Positions 57,505-64,000 of a DNA stretch of 64,000 bases are shown one piece after another. Both the position numbers and the translations under genes were made by a program. This DNA comes from Mesorhizobium japonicum MAFF 303099 (GTDB lineage Bacteria; Pseudomonadota; Alphaproteobacteria; Rhizobiales; Rhizobiaceae). How positions within the stretch are numbered: the first letter of the stretch is position 1; each line of letters opens with the position of its first letter. The notes beneath the pieces were generated by a model. That model worked only from the letters and a program-made list of their open reading frames with translations. It made no database searches and was not told the origin of the DNA. Where the stretch lies: contig NC_002678.2 in assembly GCF_000009625.1 (NCBI RefSeq), positions 6,294,001 through 6,358,000 of the forward strand. Direction: 5' to 3'.

Positions 57505-59109
57505 TCAAGAGTTGGTCGGGGGCCATGCATGGCTTGGGATCCACCAGTCGCGGCCGCGCGCGGTGGTGACATATTCCGGCCAGCGGAAGTTGATCGGCGG
57601 TTCGTAGTCGCAGAGTGGCGCGATCCAGTTCGTGCCGCCAATGCCGCCGCCGGTGCGGGTGACGAACTCGTCCATCGCCGTATCGCGAGCGGTCTTGTCT
57701 TCGAGTAGGCGCAGCGCCGCCAGCGCAACGGTCTTGGCAGCGCAGGTGACCATCGGGTCGATGGTGGCGGAAATGCCGCCCAGCGCATTCATCACCCAGG
57801 AAGGATAGGCATGGCCATCTGCCGAACGCAGCGCCGGACGGGCGACGTAAAAGCGCGCGGTCGGTGCGTGCCAGCTCATGTCGGTATAGTCGTCGGAGGT
57901 CGAATTCACCTGCGAGGGCGGCAGGTCGCGGCGCAGGATCGCTTCCGCTTCCTTTGGTGCGATCAGCCGCTCCAGTTCGTCAATGAACGGGTTCTCGGTC
58001 GCGGTGCCACCGGCATTGACCTGGATTTCGCGCCCGATCGCCCTGGCGGCCTCGTCCCAGCGGGGCGGCCCGACCGTCGACAGCGCTTCATAGGCGATCT
58101 CGGCCATGGCGTGATTGGCCAGCCCGGGCCGTGATTTCGACACCCAGTGGCGCTCATAACGGCAGCCGCTGATCGCCGCCGCCGCTGCCGCATTGCGCTC
58201 AAGCACGGCGGTGACCTGCTCGGCCATACGAAGCGTCGGCACGCGGATCATGTACTGGATCTCGGCCAGCCCCGCCGGCAGATTGTCGGCGGTGGCCTGG
58301 CCCGCCGTCAGGATCGCCTCGCTGATCGACCAGCCGCCCTGATGCGGCAGCATGGAATCGCGCAGCGCCTTGGACGCCATGTACATCGTCATCAGCGCGT
58401 CGTTGGCGCCGGGCGCGCGGACCGCCGAATGCGCCTGCGGGATCGGTGCGCCATCGCCTGCACGAACCCAGTTCTCGGGTTCGTCGCAAACAAAGCGGTA
58501 GATCATGGCGTAGGCGGCGCCGCAATGCGTGTCCCAGCGCGCGGTGTTGCAGAGCGGCAGCATGTAGAACGGGTGGAAGGAGATCATGCCGGCAAGGCCG
58601 TCATAATAGCCCTTCGCTGCATGGATCGGCTTCGAGCCGCGCACCTTTTCGGCCGGTTCGCCGGTAAAGCGCAACGTGCCTGGAATGCCGTGGTGCTGCA
58701 TCGCCGCCTTGGTGGCCAGCAGGCCGCCGAGGCTTGCCATGCCCAACCCCGAATGCGGATCGGTGTGGCCGCCGGCCTCGACGCCAAGGCCGGGCCGCGG
58801 CTGCTTCACCGTCACCGCGTCCTGGCAGTTGCCGGGCACGGCATCATACTCGGCATACAGGCCGATCGTCGGTCCGGCGCCATTCGTCCAGTGGGCGCAG
58901 AAGGCGGTCGGCATGCCGCCGGAACCTTCCTCGACGGTAAAGCCTTCCCGCTTCAGTCGCTCCACATACCACGCGGCGGACTGATATTCGCGCCAGGCGG
59001 TCTCGCCGAAATCGAAGATGGTGCGCGTCCACGCCGACAGCAGCGGCTGGATGCCGTCGAGGCAGGCAAGGGCGGTCTCTTGCGCCGATGTCGTCACCGG
59101 TTTGTCCAT
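57505..59109 (-). CDS. M20D amidohydrolase, AbgB-like
   Basis: The 534-residue metal-dependent amidohydrolase shows EYDAVPGNCQDA, GGHTDPHSGLGMASLGGLLATK and FTGEPAEKVRGSKPIHAAKGYYDGL, the pattern of the p-aminobenzoyl-glutamate hydrolase/amidohydrolase group. It would cleave an N-acyl or amide bond. Longer than typical M20D members (about 400-480) because of extra C-terminal sequence (INFRWPEYVTTARGRDWW). It is divergent from a LysR regulator 75 bp away and upstream of the dimethylargininase gene. Confidence 0.87.
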   Translation of the reverse strand: MDKPVTTSAQETALACLDGIQPLLSAWTRTIFDFGETAWREYQSAAWYVERLKREGFTVEEGSGGMPTAFCAHWTNGAGPTIGLYAEYDAVPGNCQDAVTVKQPRPGLGVEAGGHTDPHSGLGMASLGGLLATKAAMQHHGIPGTLRFTGEPAEKVRGSKPIHAAKGYYDGLAGMISFHPFYMLPLCNTARWDTHCGAAYAMIYRFVCDEPENWVRAGDGAPIPQAHSAVRAPGANDALMTMYMASKALRDSMLPHQGGWSISEAILTAGQATADNLPAGLAEIQYMIRVPTLRMAEQVTAVLERNAAAAAAISGCRYERHWVSKSRPGLANHAMAEIAYEALSTVGPPRWDEAARAIGREIQVNAGGTATENPFIDELERLIAPKEAEAILRRDLPPSQVNSTSDDYTDMSWHAPTARFYVARPALRSADGHAYPSWVMNALGGISATIDPMVTCAAKTVALAALRLLEDKTARDTAMDEFVTRTGGGIGGTNWIAPLCDYEPPINFRWPEYVTTARGRDWWIPSHAWPPTNS

Positions 59110-59184
59110 GCATCAAAGAAAGCAGTGAAGCGGCTCGCCAAAAAGTGATATGTTTTCCCGGTTCATGCAAATTCGGTTCACCTC

Positions 59185-60072
59185 TTGAGAATTCCATCCA
59201 CACAGGCGCTGCGCGCCCTCGACAGTTTCGCCCGCCACGGCAGCGTCTGGCGTGCTGCCGACGAACTGCACCTCACCCGCAGCGCGGTGAGCCACCAGTT
59301 GCGGCTTTTGGAACGCGATCTCGGCTTCGACCTGCTGCAGCGCATCGGCAAGGGGGTGGCGCTGACGCCGCGCGGCCAGCGCTACGCAGCCGATGTCAGG
59401 AAGGCGCTGACCGTGCTCGGCGATGCGGGGGCGCAAAACAGCGGCGCCGGCGTCGGCGGTTCTTTCGCCATTTCCTGCCCGCCCGGCTTCGCCTCGATGT
59501 TCCTGTGCAGCCATATTGGCGAATTCCAGCAGATGTACCCGGACGTGGCGCTCTCGGTGCTGACGCCGCGTCGTCTCGACGACGTCAGCAATCCCGAGGC
59601 CGACGCCTTCATCGCCTTCGGCGTCGGCAACTGGCCGAACCGGGTGGTGGAACTGCTCTGCGAAGTTCACTTCACGCCGCTCTGCAGCCCGACATTGCTC
59701 AACAAGGTCGGCGGCTTTTCCAAGCCGGCGGACGTGCTGCGCGCCAACCTGCTGCATCTCGGCGATACCGAGGACTGGGCGCGCTGGCTGGCTCTGTCCA
59801 AGGTGGAAAACCCGGATACCGAAGGCGGTATCTTCTTCTCCGACATGAACCTGGTCTTCTCGGCGGCGGTCGCCGGCCAGGGAATTGCCATGGGCGACGA
59901 GCTGACCGGCCGCCGGGCACTGAGCGAAGGCCGGCTGGTCAAGCCGTTTGAAGCGTCCGTGCCCTCGCCACGCTCCTATTTCCTGGTCTTCGAACACGCC
60001 AAGGCCGGCCATCCCGTGCTCAACGCCTTCAGCGACTGGCTCAGGGCAAAGCTGTCGGAGAACAGGCTCTAG
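59185..60072 (+). CDS. LysR-family regulator (GcvA-like) with TTG start
   Basis: The helix-turn-helix is RALDSFARHGSVWRAADELH then LTRSAVSHQLRLLERDLG, of the GcvA-like subgroup, followed by a LysR effector domain. The only start that gives a full N terminus is TTG at 59185; an ATG at 59165 is out of frame and stops within 24 bases. At 295 residues the length is normal. It sits between the amidohydrolase (divergent) and the polyamine-type ABC genes (same direction) and could control both. Confidence 0.9.
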   Translation: MRIPSTQALRALDSFARHGSVWRAADELHLTRSAVSHQLRLLERDLGFDLLQRIGKGVALTPRGQRYAADVRKALTVLGDAGAQNSGAGVGGSFAISCPPGFASMFLCSHIGEFQQMYPDVALSVLTPRRLDDVSNPEADAFIAFGVGNWPNRVVELLCEVHFTPLCSPTLLNKVGGFSKPADVLRANLLHLGDTEDWARWLALSKVENPDTEGGIFFSDMNLVFSAAVAGQGIAMGDELTGRRALSEGRLVKPFEASVPSPRSYFLVFEHAKAGHPVLNAFSDWLRAKLSENRL

Positions 60073-60196
60073 CCCTATTGAGCACCGCTCCTTTTCGCCA
60101 GACGTGAATCAAATTTGCCGATCAGGCGAAAACTATTCGGTTGCGGTGAGCCGCCGGCCTGCCTACGATTTCACCTGGGACTGAGGAAGAGGCAGG

Positions 60197-61291
60197 ATGC
60201 AGCAACCCGGCCGGGCCGCAGAGATCAAGGCAATTGGAATCGGCAAGAGCTTCGGCTCGTTCCGTGCGTTGGACAATCTGTCGCTCAATATCGGCCGCGG
60301 CGAGTTCCTGACGCTGCTCGGCCCCTCTGGCTCGGGCAAGACCACCTTCCTGATGATCCTGGCCGGCTTCGTGCAGCCGACCGAAGGCAAGCTTTTCAGC
60401 GACGGCACCGACATCACCGACCGCCCGGCCGAGCAGCGCGCCGCCGGCATGGTGTTCCAGGGCTATGCACTGTTCCCGCATATGAGCGTGGAGGCCAACA
60501 TCGCTTTCCCGCTCAAAGTGCGCAAGAAATCGGCCGCCGACATCAAGAAGCGCGTCGGCGAGATGATCGAGCGCGTCGGCCTGATCGGCCATGAGAAGAA
60601 ACTGCCCTCGCAGCTCTCCGGCGGCCAGCAGCAGCGTGTCGCGCTGGCCCGCGCATTGGTGTTCGAGCCGGGCGTACTTTTGCTCGACGAGCCGTTCTCG
60701 GCGCTGGACAAGAGCCTGCGTGGCCAGATGCAGGCCGAGATGAAGCGCCTGCACCAGGAAACCGGCACCACCTTCGTCTTCGTCACGCACGACCAGAGCG
60801 AGGCCCTGGCGCTGTCCTCGCGCGTCGCCATCTTCAACCACGGCAAATTGCTGCAGGTCGGCGCGCCGGACGAAGTCTACGACCGGCCGGACAACCGCTT
60901 CGTCGCCGAATTCCTCGGTGAAATCAACATGCTGCCGCTGAAGGGGGTCAAGCCCGCCGACAATGGTTCGACAGGCCTTTGCGAAGACCGCGCGGTCAAT
61001 ATGCACTGCAAGGCCGAGAAGGTCCGTGGTGACGCCATCCTCGCGATCCGGCCGGAGCACATGTCGATCGCGCGCGAAGCGGCCGCCGGCGAGAACGGCA
61101 TTGCAGCGACCGCCATCGCCTCCACCTATCTCGGCGCGGCGACCAAGCTCGACCTGACCACGCGCCAAGGCGCGAAGGTGACGGTCTCGGTGCCGAACGA
61201 GGTTGCCGCCGCGGCACTCAGCAAAGGCAATTCCGTCTGGCTGACCTGGCCGGCGGAAAAGGGTTTCCTCCTTCCGGACGGAGGACAATGA
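60197..61291 (+). CDS. Polyamine-type ABC transporter, ATP-binding protein
   Basis: The 364-residue ATPase is of the PotA type: Walker A LGPSGSGKTT, Q-loop FQGYALFPHM, signature QLSGGQQQRVALARAL, Walker B LLLDEPFSALD, switch His in FVTHDQSEA. It also carries the C-terminal TOBE domain (AILAIRPEHMS, ATAIASTYLGAATKL). It energises uptake through the two permeases that follow. GGCAGG precedes the start. First gene of the transporter unit. Confidence 0.94.
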   Translation: MQQPGRAAEIKAIGIGKSFGSFRALDNLSLNIGRGEFLTLLGPSGSGKTTFLMILAGFVQPTEGKLFSDGTDITDRPAEQRAAGMVFQGYALFPHMSVEANIAFPLKVRKKSAADIKKRVGEMIERVGLIGHEKKLPSQLSGGQQQRVALARALVFEPGVLLLDEPFSALDKSLRGQMQAEMKRLHQETGTTFVFVTHDQSEALALSSRVAIFNHGKLLQVGAPDEVYDRPDNRFVAEFLGEINMLPLKGVKPADNGSTGLCEDRAVNMHCKAEKVRGDAILAIRPEHMSIAREAAAGENGIAATAIASTYLGAATKLDLTTRQGAKVTVSVPNEVAAAALSKGNSVWLTWPAEKGFLLPDGGQ

Positions 61292-61360
61292 GCATCGGCG
61301 CGGCCTGACCTGCCGCACCGGTTTCCGGACTGAAATCAACGAAAACAAAGGGGAACTGAC

Positions 61361-62473
61361 ATGAACGACACCAAAAAACACGCCATCGACACGCTGTCCG
61401 AAAGGACCAGACGCGGCGAGATCTCACGCCGCCAGTTCACGCAGCTGGCGGCCCTCGTGCTCGCCGGCACGCCGATGCTGCTGCGCTCGACCGGAGCCTT
61501 TGCCGCGGCCAAGGAACTGGTGCTGGTCAATTGGGGTGGCGACGCCATCACCGCCTATGACGCGGCCTATGGCCAGGCTTTCACGAAGGACACCGGCATC
61601 ACCGTCAAGATGGACGGTTCAGGCCCGACCGAAGGCGCCATCTCGGCGCAGTTCAAGAGCGGCGCGCCGACCTGGGACCTGGTCGACGTGGATCCGTTCT
61701 CGGCGATCACCCTCGGCGCGCAGGGCGCGCTCGAGCCGATCGACTACAAGATCGTCGACAAGACGAAAATGCGGCCCGGCTTTGGCTGGGAATATGCCGC
61801 CTCGACCTACTTCTTTTCCTATGTCATCGCCTATGATTCCGAGAAATACGGCAAGGACGCCCCGACCGGCATGGCCGACTTCTTCGACGTGAAGAAGTTT
61901 CCCGGCAAGCGCTCGCTCTACAAATGGGGTGTATCGAGCTGGGAAGCGGCGCTTTTGGCCGACGGCATCGCGCCGGCTTCGCTCTACCCGCTCGACCTCA
62001 AGCGGGCGCATGACAAGATCGCCGCCTTCAAAGAGAACGTCGTTGCCTACTGGGGCGGCGGCGCCGAGAGCCAGAGCGTGCTGCTCAACGGCGAAGCCTC
62101 GATGGCCATCGTCTGGTCGACCCGCGCGTCGCTGATCGAGCAGGATTCTGGCGGCAAGATCAAGTTCATCTGGGACCAGGGCCTGATCTCGCCCGGCGCG
62201 CTGGCCGTGCTCAAGAACAATCCCGGCGGCAAGGACGCGGCGATGAAATTCATCGCCAGCGCACAGGATCCGCAAAAGCAGCTCATCATGTTCGACAAGC
62301 TCGGCCAGGGCCCGGCCAATCCGGCGGCCGATGCGCTGATCCCGGCCGACAAGAAGCGCATCAACCCGGTCGACCCCGAAAACATGAAGAAGCAGATCGC
62401 GCTCGACATGGATTGGTACGCCAAGAACTACGGCGCAGCGCTCGACGAATACACCAAGATCATCTCCGCCTGA
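61361..62473 (+). CDS. Polyamine-type ABC transporter, substrate-binding protein (Tat-exported)
   Basis: The 370-residue protein has a twin-arginine signal (EISRRQFTQLAALVLAG) instead of the usual Sec signal, then a PotD-like binding fold: VLVNWGGDAITAYDAAYGQAF, DLVDVDPFSAITLG, YWGGGAESQSVLLNGEASMA. Tat export implies folding, perhaps with a cofactor, before secretion. Ligands of this family include spermidine, putrescine and other cationic or guanidino compounds, in line with the DDAH-like gene nearby. Confidence 0.92.
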   Translation: MNDTKKHAIDTLSERTRRGEISRRQFTQLAALVLAGTPMLLRSTGAFAAAKELVLVNWGGDAITAYDAAYGQAFTKDTGITVKMDGSGPTEGAISAQFKSGAPTWDLVDVDPFSAITLGAQGALEPIDYKIVDKTKMRPGFGWEYAASTYFFSYVIAYDSEKYGKDAPTGMADFFDVKKFPGKRSLYKWGVSSWEAALLADGIAPASLYPLDLKRAHDKIAAFKENVVAYWGGGAESQSVLLNGEASMAIVWSTRASLIEQDSGGKIKFIWDQGLISPGALAVLKNNPGGKDAAMKFIASAQDPQKQLIMFDKLGQGPANPAADALIPADKKRINPVDPENMKKQIALDMDWYAKNYGAALDEYTKIISA

Positions 62474-62492
62474 TCGGCAGCGATGATCTGAG

Positions 62493-63326
62493 ATGAGAGG
62501 CGTTCTCTCCGACAGGATGGGCGCGGCGCTGTTGATGGCGCCGCTGCTCCTGTTCCTTGTGCTGGCCTATGCCTGGCCGTTTCTCGGCGTGGTGAAGTGG
62601 AGTTTTACTCTGCCGACGCCGGGGCTTGGCCAATATGATGCCTTGCTTACCGACGATCTGGTCCAGTCGGTATTCATACGCACGCTGCGCATCGCGGCGA
62701 TCGTCACGGTCGTGTCGGTCGCCGCCGCCTATGCCATCACGGTCGTCTGGGTGCGCGGCGGCCCGGCGCAGCGCCTCATCGCCGAATTCTGCATCCTGGT
62801 GCCGTTCTGGATCTCGGTGCTGACCCGCGCCTTCGGCTGGGTGGCGCTTTTGTCCAATCGCGGCCTGATCAACACCTGGCTGCAGTCGATCGGTTTCATC
62901 TCCGAACCGCTGACCCTGGTGCGCAACGAGTTTGGCGTCGTCGTCGGCATGACGCATTTCCTCATCCCGTTCGCGGTCTTTCCGCTGGCGTCCGCCATGC
63001 GCAGCCTAGACGACCGTGTGCTTCTGGCGGCGCGTGGGCTTGGCTCCAGCCGCATGCGGACCTTCTGGACGGTGTTCGTACCGATGACACGCTCCGGCAT
63101 CATCGGCTCGGCGCTGATCGTCTTCGTCTTCTCACTCGGCTTCTTCGTCACGCCGGCGATCCTCGGTGGCGGCCGCAGCGTCATGATCGCCGAACTGATC
63201 TATCTCAGGATTTTCCAGAGCCCGGACTGGGGGCTGGGAGCGGCGATTAGCGTCGTGCTGGTGCTGTTCGTCGGCGCGCTGATGGCGCTGCTGTTCCGCT
63301 ATGTCAGACCGAAGCAGTTGATCTGA
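62493..63326 (+). CDS. Polyamine-type ABC transporter, permease (PotB-like)
   Basis: The 277-residue protein has six hydrophobic segments and the permease EAA loop (LLAARGLGSSRMRTFWTVFVP). It pairs with the PotC-like permease that overlaps its stop by one base (TGATG). Together they form the membrane channel for the substrate delivered by the Tat-exported binding protein. Confidence 0.94.
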   Translation: MRGVLSDRMGAALLMAPLLLFLVLAYAWPFLGVVKWSFTLPTPGLGQYDALLTDDLVQSVFIRTLRIAAIVTVVSVAAAYAITVVWVRGGPAQRLIAEFCILVPFWISVLTRAFGWVALLSNRGLINTWLQSIGFISEPLTLVRNEFGVVVGMTHFLIPFAVFPLASAMRSLDDRVLLAARGLGSSRMRTFWTVFVPMTRSGIIGSALIVFVFSLGFFVTPAILGGGRSVMIAELIYLRIFQSPDWGLGAAISVVLVLFVGALMALLFRYVRPKQLI

Positions 63327-64000
63327 TGCCGACCTATCGCCCCGGACCCGTCTCGCTGATCCTCGCCGCCCTTGTGGCGCTGTTCCTGCTGATGCCGCTG
63401 CTGGCGGTCATCCCGGTGTCGCTGACGCCAAGCCGCATGCTGGCGATGCCGACGGGCGAACTGTCGCTGCGCCACTATCGCTCGCTGATCGAGGATCCGC
63501 GCTGGCTCCAGTCGATCCTGCTGTCGATCCGCATCGGCGTCGTGAGCAGCGCGATTTCCACGGTGCTGGCGCTCTGCTTCAGCCTTGGCGTGTGGATGTT
63601 CCAGCCCCGCTTCACCGCCGCGCTCGTCGGCTTCGTGTTGTTGCCGATGGTGGTGCCGCCGGTGGTCTCGGCGATCACTCTCTACTTCCTGCTGACCTCG
63701 ATCTCCGGCTTCAGCTCGTTCTTCGGCTACGACACTTGGCTCGGCGTCGCCATGGCGCATTCGGTGATGACGGTACCTTTCGCCACGGTACTGATCCTGG
63801 TCTCGCTCAGCCAGCTGGACCGGCGCATCGACCTTGCGGCGCGCGGCCTTGGCGCAACTGTCTGGGAGCGCGCCACGCGCATCATCATGCCCAACATCAA
63901 GTTCGGCATCATCACAGCAGCGCTTTTGTCCTTCGTCCTTTCCTGGGAAGAGATCGGCGTCACGCTGTTCATCACCTCGGTCAACGCCATCACGCTGCCG
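63326..64000 (+). CDS. Polyamine-type ABC transporter, second permease (PotC-like), cut by the right edge
   Basis: The frame opens at the ATG overlapping the previous stop and stays open to the window end (225 codons), so the last part is missing. The protein has a first helix (LILAALVALFLLMPLLAV), further hydrophobic segments including LVGFVLLPMVVPPVV, and the EAA loop LAARGLGATVWERATRIIMP. The expected full length is about 260-270 residues. Partial gene. Confidence 0.93.
   Translation, partial: MPTYRPGPVSLILAALVALFLLMPLLAVIPVSLTPSRMLAMPTGELSLRHYRSLIEDPRWLQSILLSIRIGVVSSAISTVLALCFSLGVWMFQPRFTAALVGFVLLPMVVPPVVSAITLYFLLTSISGFSSFFGYDTWLGVAMAHSVMTVPFATVLILVSLSQLDRRIDLAARGLGATVWERATRIIMPNIKFGIITAALLSFVLSWEEIGVTLFITSVNAITLP

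Overview
The window is high-GC chromosomal DNA of an alphaproteobacterium of the Rhizobiales, most like Mesorhizobium or a close relative. The basis is gene content recognised by eye: a betI-betC-betA-betB choline sulfate operon, a Ros/MucR regulator with a Cys-x2-Asp zinc-finger variant, the AnsA-type asparaginase known from Rhizobium etli, rhizobial families of unknown function (DUF1491, DUF2336, DUF5330, TIGR03808), and palindromic intergenic elements of the kind scattered through rhizobial genomes. No integrase, transposase, CRISPR array or rRNA was seen. One tRNA (Pro, CGG) lies near the left end.

Layout. 1-4760: a 24-codon membrane peptide, tRNA-Pro, a divergent NmrA-like/LysR pair and a mannose-1-phosphate guanylyltransferase fused to an AGE-type isomerase domain. 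4767-11072: osmoprotectant operon betI-betC-(Ser/Thr dehydratase)-betA-betB with a 14-bp palindrome as probable BetI operator. 11273-20950: thiolase, asparaginase, a Tat-exported repeat protein, an atypical Gre factor, a two-subunit methylmalonyl-CoA mutase and a HerA-like ATPase. 20989-28420: a LacI-controlled catabolic cluster with a membrane di-iron oxygenase, a sugar-type ABC importer, a MocE-like Rieske ferredoxin, a hydroxypyruvate-isomerase-like TIM barrel and a PanB homologue that seems to have lost its metal ligands. 28506-47653: mostly housekeeping and envelope genes (L,D-transpeptidase, haloacid dehalogenase, branched-chain aminotransferase, SodB, two cytochromes c, SET protein, LysE exporter, oligopeptidase B, MucR, SufE, a DivJ/PdhS-like kinase with a peptidoglycan-binding neighbour, a class A PBP).

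47892-64000 is accessory catabolism. An eight-gene minus-strand operon (47892-55630) joins a ribose-type ABC importer to a phosphotriesterase-family hydrolase, an amidotransferase-like protein, a PfkB kinase, a BtpA/SgcQ TIM barrel and a carbamoylase-type amidase. Two tandem copies of the palindrome TCAAG-N3-CTTGA lie upstream, and a XRE-cupin regulator gene follows. Next come a dimethylargininase-like hydrolase, an AbgB-like amidohydrolase, a divergent LysR regulator and a polyamine-type ABC transporter, whose last permease gene is cut by the right edge.

The best candidates for undescribed systems are the oxygenase/Rieske/PanB-like cluster at 20989-28420 and the eight-gene operon at 47892-55630. 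Both have coherent operon structure, dedicated importers and regulators, and a set of enzymes that matches no pathway I can name. All family assignments were made by reading motifs, without database searches.
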